This document shows, piece after piece, positions 52,560 through 60,970 of a stretch of 64,000 nt of DNA. Made by a program: the position numbers and the translations under genes. The stretch comes from Pogonophryne albipinna (lineage: Eukaryota > Chordata > Actinopteri > Perciformes > Artedidraconidae). The stretch covers positions 22,231,325 through 22,295,324 of the forward strand of contig CM053256.1 of NCBI GenBank assembly GCA_028583405.1, read 5' to 3'. Each line of letters opens with the position of its first letter. Within the stretch, counting starts at the first letter, position 1. Below the pieces are notes generated by a model. That model worked only from the letters and a program-made list of their open reading frames with translations, made no database searches and had not been told where the DNA came from.

Positions 52560-53292
52560 TATTATTTTTATGTTTTTGGATTTCACATCGCATAAACACC
52601 ATCTCCCAACGTGCATTGCGGCTAAACCATCCAATCACCGAGCTGATGATCTTGCCTACGTCTGTTTCCGGTATTGCTTATGATGATGTGATGTGAGATG
52701 TGGGATGTGAGACTGGGTTGAAGAATTGCACAGGGGAAAATAACGTATCTATGCCACAATTTTAGATGTAGATTTTGTTAAACTAATACGTTTGCGCTGT
52801 GAACCAACACTATAAATTGACGGGGAAGGGGGTAGCAATAAAGATAACACCATTAAACAGTTACACAACATAACAGAAATAATATCGAGAGCAGCGTCCC
52901 TAGCAACCACCTTGGTAACAATGAACACGTTGTATGTACACAATTTCCTGAAGTACTCTTCATAATAACTAGCAAACTAAAGATCATCTGCATCCACTGC
53001 ACACATAATCTGAAATATTTCTCGCATCAAATGACATCAAAAAGCATTTTAATGGCCAAACTAACCTTAAAATAGGCATTTTCCACCGAGAATAAAACAA
53101 AGGTCGGCCATGTTTTTTTTTTATGCGGAGAGAAATTTGAAGATCACGTGACATAGACGCTAGCCATTGGAAATGAATGGTGAAAAAAAACGTAAGGATC
53201 TTACAATTTCAGAGGCGTTTTTGTAGAAATAATACATCCCAAGTTGTGGACCAACGTAGTTATTACACGTTTCGATGTGAGACTGGGTTGAA
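52560..53292. repeat. Unclassified dispersed repeat, diverged copy with two termini
   Basis: 52590-52680 matches 440-570 of copy 1 but with internal deletion, and reaches a GTGAGACTGGGTTG terminus at about 52702-52715. A second identical terminus lies at 53279-53292. The sequence between could be another partial copy or two adjacent insertions. Confidence 0.5.
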
Positions 53293-53579
53293 TATACATA
53301 TTACTATGTTCCCCCATCTCACGTTGAAGAGGATGCTTGTGTTTAACAGTGTTGAATTGATTTTGTTACTTTTTCATATGCAAACTATTGCTTTTGTCAT
53401 AAGAAACTATTCAGACATATCAAATGTATTAAGTTAATATAAAGATTATGTTATATTTCACTATTACAATCTGTCCTTCCCTGTTGCAGTCTCTTAATAT
53501 TAATTTAGGGAATAGTGTGTCTATTGTAGATTAGTCATGTCTATTATTGTCAAGTACAGTTACGATATAACACTTAGTA
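53293..53579. other. Intergenic
   Basis: Nothing recognised. Confidence 0.4.
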
Positions 53580-53857
53580 GAATTCTTGAGGAACAAGCGA
53601 GTGATCCTCAGAGAGACATGAGAGGCCGGATGGAGGAAAAGGAGGCAATTTTCCTTGAGGATAAGTAGAGTCAGTACTTGATTTAATAAATCTCTATGAG
53701 ATGCTCCCGTCGAGCATCCTGAGAGCTGAGGGGGGGTTGTTGGGGAGAGGGATGATGGGCTAACAGGGATGTCTTAATTCCTTGACATAAACATACACAC
53801 AGATTAATGAAGCCTTGGGAGATTGTGAGGAAGGGGAAAGATTGCTTATCGATCCAT
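53580..53857. repeat. 278-bp duplicated segment, copy 1
   Basis: Matches 60300-60577 over 278 positions with three substitutions and no gap (about 99 percent). The following sequence (53858-54110) is non-repetitive and looks like part of the same possibly conserved block, so this is probably the original site. Non-coding; the 62-residue frame is also present in the other copy because the DNA is. Confidence 0.9.
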
Positions 53858-54600
53858 ATCAACATTTTCATGCTAATCCCGGCCAGGAGACAGAGTGTCT
53901 GGTATCAGAGTTAATAATCTGATTTCTAGGCTGTCCAGGACAATTCCAGCCAACGTGAGGGCCTAATCACAGCGCCGTCTTCCCATCTGAGAGCAGCTGC
54001 CTTGGCCCTTGGCAGCACGTCACCCCCCCTTCACCACATCACTCCCCCACCCCCGAGCCCCTGGCCCCTGCCACCGGCTCGGACAGTGATGGAGCATATG
54101 ATAGAAAGGCGTTGACAAATTTAAAAAAAATTAATTTCAGAGGAGATTTGAAGCAGAAAGATTGGTTGGGGACCATGGTGGCTCGCTAAGTGCTTAAAGC
54201 ATAGCGCTGACCTTCGTCTGTAAGAGTGCTTGTAGGATTCCTCTGCATGTTCCCTCTCTGTGATGTTTGACCTCCTGAGCAGTTGGTGGTGACAATTCTT
54301 GAGCTTAGAGTTGCAAGGTTGTATCTGGGTGAATTGCAGTTTGGAGACAGGAAGGCTCAGTCCCAATTCCCTCGGCCCTACCCCTAGTTTTGTAGTGACC
54401 TCGAACGAGTTGTGGCCCTATCGGAAACGAGCCAAAGGGGATAAGGGTTGAGATCTTTATGTAGGAAATTGGACACTACTCGTCATGTCATCAGCAGACA
54501 AGTAAATTACAACACATTGTGTGTCTCAATTTCTGCTAGATGAGCAGGGAAATAAAAAATAAAAATGCTGCTGGTGCACGGACCATACAGTCAATGCTTG
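53858..54600. other. Intergenic; possible conserved block to about 54120
   Basis: 53880-54110 contains AGTTAATAATCTGATTTC and a C-rich run; no gene. The remainder is featureless. Confidence 0.3.
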
Positions 54601-54636
54601 CTAAGCTGTCGAATTAGATATGGATGTCGAATTAAC

Positions 54637-55601
54637 CAGTGACGTGCGGTGAGGTTCATGGCTGGTGAGGCACTGACTCTTTCTTTTAAATTAGACTTTA
54701 ATCGAAATATTCGGTTATTTACAAAAGCTTTTTTAGTCTGATGCTTCAATTCATTCTAAACAGACCGTTCAACAAAAGGATACCCAAAATCTAAATATTG
54801 GATTGTTCTTTCTTAGTAAGATCCCATTTTCATTACAATGGTGGTCTTACCTTGACTTGAAGATGAAGTCCATGCTATCCTTCTGGACAACAATCTTTAT
54901 TACTTTTTTGTAAAAGTCCTCCTTATCTTCCTCTAGTTTAAAAAGTCTAGTTTGTTGTTTGCGTCTACCGTCTCTGCGTAGAATAACAGTAGCAACAAGA
55001 AACTGGGCTCACGTGCGCCCCCTTCAGTGCGGCAGAGGTTATGGCTGCCTCCCCTGGTGCTTTTTTCATTGCCGTTGTATGATGAGACCAGCGAGCTTAA
55101 ATATCATATATACGTGAAATAAGTTCTTTAGAGACTATGGATGGCGAGGATAAATGTAATAAAGGGATCTACAAACATTACATTTGTGACATACAGTGGG
55201 GTGGTGCAGGCATGCGCTTAGGGCCCGCTTTCCAGACAGTTTCTGTGGGGTGACGCATTCTGAGGTGAGGCAGAGCTCATCTGTGCCTCACCTTACCCCA
55301 CAGTAACTGGCTTGAGCGCGCTCACAAAATAAGTGCCCGCGTTAAATTAGTGCCCGTGCTCCAGCCAGTTACTGTGGGCTTACGAGAGGCAGAGCTCGTC
55401 CATGCCTCACTTCTCATCGCTACCCGTAGTTGTAGCGGAGCTCGTCAAATTTGCTGATTTTGACTATAAAAAGCGATTGGAATCATACATAAATCACATT
55501 TACAATACAGATCAGTGGAGACATTTTATTATTATTACTATTTAGTTTTTCTTTAGTTGTTTTTCCGTTACATTGGAGTATGACAGGGGAGGCTCTGCCT
55601 G
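54637..55601. mobile_element. hAT-like non-autonomous element in copy A
   Basis: Begins CAGTGACGTGCGGTGAGG and ends GGAGGCTCTGCCTG, flanked by a perfect 8-bp duplication GAATTAAC (54629-54636, 55602-55609). Comparison with the uninterrupted homologous copy at 58563 confirms the insertion borders. The CAGTGACGTGCGGTGAGGTT opening is familiar from many fish genomes. No transposase. Confidence 0.85.
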
Positions 55602-55648
55602 GAATTAACGTTAGATATGTAACAGAAAATGTAATCATTACGAAGACC

Positions 55649-56391
55649 CAGAGATGGGGTCGTTACTAAAATGTTTTAATATATTACATATTACATATTA
55701 TATTAAAGTAATATATTACACTACTTCGTTACTATCTACATAAAGTAACTCGTTACTTTACTCGTTACTTTACTCGTTACTTTACTCGTTACTTTACTCG
55801 CCGAGCACGTACGAACTGCGCATGCGTGAGTGGCAATAACTCTCCTTACCAGCAGGCGGCGGTAGTGTGTATTCGTCATTCAAAACAGGCAAAAACCGGA
55901 AGACAGAGAAGAAGAACAGACTACGTGATATAAACAAACAACAAATAGCATGTGCGGTAGCTTCACCTTAGCATGTGTTCTTTGCAGGTGCTTGTTGAGG
56001 TTGGACGTGGTGTTTACAGCAGTGGATAACAGCTTCTGGCCTGGACACAGTTTGCACCTCACCGTCACATTCCTGTCTATTCTTCGGACGAACTCAAAAT
56101 AATGGGCATACCTCCACCCCTCGAAAGTTATCGCTGACTCAGCCATGTTTATGCAGCACTGCATGTGGAGATGTGGACGCGCGCGCAGATTACGTACATA
56201 TAAACCTGCGGCGGAAACCCCTCTTGTCTGTCAGTGTAATTATGACTGATTTTAGTAAGTAACGAAGTAACGCGTGTCGGGGCAATGTTAGTAACTGTAG
56301 TGTGATTACTGAATTATAAAAGTAGCGCGTTACACTACTCCGTTACCGACAAAAGTAATATTATTACAGTAACACGTTACACCCAACTCTG
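55649..56391 (-). mobile_element. hAT element with BED-finger exon in copy A
   Basis: Begins CAGAGATGGGGTCGTTACT and ends AGTAACACGTTAC..CCAACTCTG, flanked by a perfect 8-bp duplication CGAAGACC (55641-55648, 56392-56399). Near the left end are four tandem CGTTACTTTACT units (about 55748-55800). It retains only the first transposase exon. Confidence 0.93.
55945..56164 (-). pseudogene. First exon of a hAT/ZBED transposase
   Basis: Minus-strand ATG at 56164 followed by W-R-Y-A-H-Y-F-E-F-V, then C-K-L-C and H-L-Q-R-T-H: a complete BED zinc finger (CxxC…HxxxxH). After the residues H-A-K the sequence is AAG/GTGAAG, a plausible splice donor near 55970, so the remaining open frame is probably intronic. 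The other transposase exons are absent from this 743-bp element. Confidence 0.7.
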
Positions 56392-56497
56392 CGAAGACCA
56401 ATGTATTGCACATGTCTATCGTTAGTTCAACAGCGAGCTAACAAGCTCTAGTGTCCGTAAAAAAGTTGTTCGATGATTGCTGCTTTTTCCTTTCTAG

Positions 56498-56578
56498 CAT
56501 GTTCTCCGTCTAACGGAAGCAGCCATCAGTCCGTCTTGCAGCAAGTGTCGGCCGTGTGGCCTCGACAGACTGCAGTCA
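56498..56578 (+). other. Exon-like cassette A (probably non-coding)
   Basis: 81 bp between an acceptor (tttcctttctag) and a donor (GTGAGT). Shares AGCAGCCATCAGTCC and GTGTGGCCTCGACAGACTGCA with cassettes B and C. The ATG near its start stops after four codons, so it would be untranslated. Confidence 0.5.
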
Positions 56579-56620
56579 GTGAGTGACGATAAGTTATCTA
56601 GATAACGTTACGTTTAATTT

Positions 56621-58371
56621 AGTGGGAATGCTGTTAACAGCATTCCAACTATCTGTTCTTCTACGCACAAAATTCTTTCATTTGATTCCGCCCGTTATTT
56701 TGTCGGTCTTCTCCTCCCGCATTGAACATCGCAGAAACTCTGTTCAAACATCAAAACGTTCAGCTCGGTCGGGAATCGATTGCTATTACATTTATCATTC
56801 ATAACTTTCATAATTCCAGAGATACATCCCATAATTCATCACAAGTCAATGGAGAAATTATTCAGACTTCAACACATCTTCATGCGACTTCAACTGCTAA
56901 CTGTTCATTCATACTTTCATTCAGAAACCTCATTCCAACTTTAAAATGTTACACATCTTTCTGACATTATTCGTGTAACACATCTGATTCTTACTTTTAG
57001 AGATATTAAACATTGTTCAGACCTTGTTTTAGAGGTTTTCTTCAGATTTTAACATTAACTAGAGTGCGTGATGTCACAGCTCGAGTGTAGGAAATCTTGA
57101 AATTTGCCTTCATATATTTTTTAAAAACTGCCATAATTCCCAAACCCTACATTCCTGAGACATAATTTTTCATGACAAACTTAGGAAAACATCTCGTAGC
57201 TTGAAAAATGACAAATAATTAAGCAAAAATAATTAAACAAAAATGCCTCTTGAGGGCATAAAGTGACACAAACGTTCAACATGTCTCCATTAAAGCCCAT
57301 TGTAATTTCAGGCTGATCTTTCCCCACCACAGCAGCCGCACACCATTAGTTAATCTGCCAAAAAGGCCACATTATTAACCCGACACAAAAAGTACACTTC
57401 AGATGCTCAAGTTCCTTGACATGCTTCACGCCTTGAAACTTCACCGATATCTGTTACGGTTCTTCAACAAAACGTTCACATGTAAGAGGTTTATCTCTCA
57501 TTCAGAACAATGGAAACCTTTGATCTCTGGACACCTCGTTAGCTCAAATATAAACACCTATGTCATGGATCACGATGATGTCATAACTCCAACTGACTGA
57601 GTGAAAATGCTCCGAACGGCCCAAAACTTCACAGGTTTGGTAACGATGCAGCCATCAACGCATCTAAGCGTATTATGGGGTGTCATCAAATGCAGTTGCC
57701 ATGGCGACAGACCACTCGCCATGAAACGCGATGTCGCTGTAAGTCCAATGGACACAGTCCAATCGTCCCCCAATCTTCACTTGTATATCACCGGTCCATG
57801 CCTCAACAGCTCTACGCCAAATCTGAGATCTCATAATATGCCGTTTCCATGGAAACGCATCCCTCGCCATAAAACACGATGTCGCTATAACTCCTTTGAA
57901 AATGTTCAAAAGGTGCTCAAACTTCACATGTGTGCTAACAGTCCAGCCGTGAAGACATCTACTGGACATGCCGTTGCCATGGCAACACAATGCCCGCCAT
58001 GAAACACGGTTTTCTCATAACTTCAGTGAAAATGCTCCAAATGGCCCAACACTTCACAGGTTTGGTAACGATGCAGCCATCAACGCATCTAAGCCTATTA
58101 TGGGATGTCATCAAATGCCGTTGGCATGGCAACAGATCATTCACCATCAAGTTAGTTCAAAAGTTTGCAGTTCAAATATTCTGCTGCTTTTCCAAGCCTT
58201 TTTACTTTTTTTTCTTCTCTCACCACACATTCAAGCCCCCTGTGTTCATGTACCATTTAATCTAAATTCTTCACTTTCTTCTCACACATTACATTTCAGC
58301 ATAGCAGTTTAGCCTCAGATTTTCAGCATAAAGCATTCCCACTAGGAATTTCTTCAGGAATTGCATTCTCT
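56621..58371. mobile_element. Unclassified insertion with GTGGGAATGC ends and internal tandem repeats
   Basis: Copy A breaks at TTTAATTTA and the matching sequence resumes at about 58372 (GTTCAATTTGTTCCCC), as copy C shows. The insert begins AGTGGGAATGCTGTT; its complement AGCATTCCCACT lies at about 58331-58342, and a weaker version at about 58360. No coding region is recognised; the 133- and 114-residue frames follow the tandem units at 57587-58150. Confidence 0.65.
57587..58150 (+). repeat. Tandem repeat of about 130-148 bp, four units, each with an X-box-like palindrome
   Basis: Units share GTGAAAATG.TC.., ACTTCACA, CATC and ATGAAACACG.T phrases. Palindromes sit at 57695-57708 (GTTGCCATGGCGAC), 57843-57856 (GTTTCCATGGAAAC), 57973-57986 (GTTGCCATGGCAAC, perfect) and 58120-58133 (GTTGGCATGGCAAC). 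These match the RFX-factor X-box consensus GTNRCC(N0-3)RGYAAC to varying degree. Confidence 0.75.
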
Positions 58372-58746
58372 AGTTCAATTTGTTCCCCAGTTATCTAACA
58401 TTAGTTAATTTGAAAATAATGTTACAGTTGTTTGTGGTAGCTAATAATGTTTACTAGCTTGCTAAGAATATTTGTCTGTACTGGCCGTGCACCTGCTTGC
58501 TAAACGTTAGCTAGCTGGCTAGTCAGCTAGCCGGTTAGTTAGTTAGCTAGCTGGCTAACTGCCGAATTAGACACGGATGTCGAATTAGATAACATTAGCT
58601 ATGTTACATAATATTATGTCATTACGAACACCAACGTATTGCACGTGTCTAACACGTGTTAGACAGCTAGCTAGCTAGCTAAGAGGTTCTGGTGTCGGTC
58701 GGTATAGTTAGCTGACTTCGCTAACAACGTATGTATATCTTTCTAG

Positions 58747-58822
58747 CACTATCTCGGTGTCACTGAAGCAGCCATCAGTCCCCGCAGGTTTCGATCGTGT
58801 GGTCTCGACAGACCGCGTGACT
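58747..58822 (+). other. Exon-like cassette B (probably non-coding)
   Basis: 76 bp between an acceptor (tctttctag) and a strong donor (GTAAGT). Shares CACT..AGCAGCCATCAGTCC and GTGTGG.CTCGACAGAC with cassettes A and C. No useful start codon. Confidence 0.5.
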
Positions 58823-58919
58823 GTAAGTTATCTACGTTTCATTGAATTTGTTCCCCAAGTGAAATAATTTAAGTGTCAGTAATACAGTTGTTAGCTAATT
58901 GTCTCCTTTTCCTTTCTAG

Positions 58920-58985
58920 CACGTTCTTCTGCTCCGTGTAACAGAAGCAGCCATCTTGTGTGGCCTCGACAACAGACTCCATGCA
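58920..58985 (+). other. Exon-like cassette C (probably non-coding)
   Basis: 66 bp between an acceptor (ttttcctttctag) and a donor (GTGAGT). Its flanks match cassette A on both sides (acceptor tract; GTGAGTGACGATAAGTTATC). Confidence 0.5.
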
Positions 58986-59128
58986 GTGAGTGACGATAAG
59001 TTATCTAGATAACGTTACATTTAATTGAATTTGTTCCCCAGTTAGCTAACATTAGTTAATTTCCCTTGAAAATAATGTTAGTTGTTTGTGGTAGCCAATA
59101 ATGTTAACTTGCTTGCTAAGAATATTTG

Positions 59129-59601
59129 CAACCCAGTCTCACGGCATTTCGTGTAATAGTCACGAAATACATTTAATCTATTGATTCGTGTTCACCAACA
59201 CGATTTTCCCATTTTTTCCGTGTCACACAGAACAATATAAAAAGCAATGTATTTCTATTGGTAGTATGTTTCGTGCCTGCACCACGTCTTTTTGTCCAGT
59301 CGGGTCTTGGAAGACCAGAAGCTGTGTGGTTCATAAAAACATTTTCTTACTCAATATCAAGCCATGATTATTGTTTTTATTTTAATTGTATAATGTCTGA
59401 CTTTTTTTGCAGTCCGCGAGGACTATTTAAATATTTGTTTCCTTCTGATTTGTTATTATTTGGTGCAGGCACGAAACATACTACCAATAGAAACACATTC
59501 TAATTTGTTATTATTTACATTGCTTTTAAAATCGTTCTGTGTGACACGAATCAATAGATTAATTTTGTGACTATAACACAAAATGCCGTGAGACTGAGTT
59601 G
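59129..59601. mobile_element. Fold-back version of the GTGAGACTGGGTTG repeat
   Basis: The left arm begins CAACCCAGTCTCACGGCATT and the right arm ends AATGCCGTGAGACTGAGTTG. The arms pair over about 60 bp at the tips and more loosely further in. Both contain sequence from the right end of the 548-1077 repeat (for example the 'gaagaccagaag' and 'ggtgcaggcacgaaacatactaccaatag' regions). Without it, 59101-59128 joins sequence homologous to 58450. Confidence 0.8.
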
Positions 59602-59848
59602 CAACACACCAACACTGTGCATAATTTGGTCCTGAAACGTATGTCATGCACAGATAGGAGCCTCTCAGTTTAAAGATAAAAAAAAATAAAAGAACAATCA
59701 GAGAATAAAGTAGAATTTATTTTGAGTATTTGCTTGCTTAAGGGGAAATTGTGATGCATCATGTGAAAAAATCTAATAACTTGTAGAATAACAAATGTTG
59801 TTGTGTATCTCCATTTTACCCATATAGGGCTCTTGCTCTTCTCTTCAG

Positions 59849-59930
59849 CTGAAGATGATAGTCAAAGTGCAATACCGAAACCAAAAAAAGTACATCAAAA
59901 TTCCAGAAGCTGACATCTTCATCACTGAGG
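59849..59930 (+). CDS. Candidate start exon of an unknown protein (partial)
   Basis: A good acceptor (cttctcttcag) precedes 59849. The ATG at 59855 opens 25 codons plus one base: M-I-V-K-V-Q-Y-R-N-Q-K-K-Y-I-K-I-P and so on. The end fits a GC-type donor (GAGG/GCAAGT); read through, a TAA follows two codons later. The short alternating beta pattern resembles the start of a PB1/ubiquitin-like fold, which begins some multi-copy fish proteins (a guess: SAMD3-like). It follows cassettes A-C on the same strand, which could be its 5' untranslated exons. No further coding exon is visible before the retrotransposon at 60577. Confidence 0.35.
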
Positions 59931-60299
59931 GCAAGTAAACAACTTTACATGCATGTGACGATCCACCCTCATTAACCAGTCTGCCCTCCTCCAAAAAATG
60001 ACCAAATAGGTCGATTGTTCAGCAGCTTATTACGAGCTATAGTCACGTTTTAAAGTCTTGTAAGAAACAACAATTTGCGGCATATGCTCCCGTTGATTGC
60101 AAACGCTCCGAAGGGTCGTATATTCACTAATAACCCTCTCTGGAAAATCCTAAATTGTAGGATAGTTTGGCCATTAAAATGTTTTTGATTTAATTTCTAG
60201 CGAGAAGTGTATATTGTACTTTTAGATTCCACGTCCAGTGGATGTGTAGGATCTATAGTTTGATAAATATTATGAAGATTATTTGAGGTCTCGCCAGGA
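59931..60299. other. Intergenic or intron
   Basis: No exon or repeat recognised. Confidence 0.35.
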
Positions 60300-60577
60300 G
60301 AATTATTGAGGAACAAGCCAGTGATCCTCAGAGAGACATGAGAGGCCGGATGGAGGAAAAGGAGGCCATTTTCCTTGAGGATAAGTAGAGTCAGTACTTG
60401 ATTTAATAAATCTCTATGAGATGCTCCCGTCGAGCATCCTGAGAGCTGAGGGGGGGTTGTTGGGGAGAGGGATGATGGGCTAACAGGGATGTCTTAATTC
60501 CTTGACATAAACATACACACAGATTAATGAAGCCTTGGGAGATTGTGAGGAAGGGGAAAGATTGCTTATCGATCCAT
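60300..60577. repeat. 278-bp duplicated segment, copy 2 (cut by the LTR element)
   Basis: Second copy of 53580-53857, three substitutions in 278. It stops exactly where the LTR begins, so its continuation should lie beyond the far LTR, outside the window. Confidence 0.9.
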
Positions 60578-60970
60578 GTTGCGACCTGGCTCAAAAGGCC
60601 ACAACAAAAAGGAGACACAACATGTCAACGGGTAGGTAACGGTGTTTATTTAAGACAAACAAATCAAATCCAGTAAAGTATGAGGTGTGGATGTCAGTGG
60701 TATCAGTAATGTAAATGCAGGGTGAGGATTGTATGGACATGTATGTGTGTGAGAGTGTTGAAGTGCACAAAGTAAAGCAACTGAAGAAACTCCTACTATA
60801 CTCAACAAAACCGGTGTGCCTGCAGGGAGAAGCAGAGAGAGAACAGAGAGGAGCAGAGAGGCGTTAAATAGCTGCAGGACACCAGACCCAGGTGCCCTGA
60901 GTTACTGCAATCACCAATCATCACAGCACAGCCACCTCCTCTCTACTGATGAACCCACAGGGGCATCACA
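60577..60970 (-). repeat. 3' LTR (394 bp)
   Basis: Runs TGTGATGCCC…GGTCGCAACA on the minus strand (TG…CA). It contains a TATA-like CTATTTAACG (near 60873) and AATAAA (60645-60650) about 70 bp before its end, the usual promoter and polyadenylation order. Confidence 0.92.

Larger units (their letters stand above)
54601..59128 (+). repeat. Duplicated exon-cassette locus (copies A, B and C) with nested insertions
   Basis: Copy A is 54611-54636 + 55610-55648 + 56400-56620; copy B begins at about 58563; copy C at about 58880. Shared landmarks are CGAATTAGA..ACGGATGTCGAATTA, ATGTATTGCAC.TGTCTA, a pyrimidine tract ending TTTCTAG, an AGCAGCCATC core, TGTGGCCTCGACAGAC, and GTGACGATAAGTTATCTAGATAACGTTAC. 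Copy A is split by two hAT insertions and followed by a third element. Origin may be 5' exons of a multi-copy fish gene. Confidence 0.75.

Noticed and set aside
56583..56964. Two overlapping plus-strand ORFs of 73 and 80 residues
   Set aside because: Lie within the GTGGGAATGC insertion, low-complexity AT-rich composition, no known domain.
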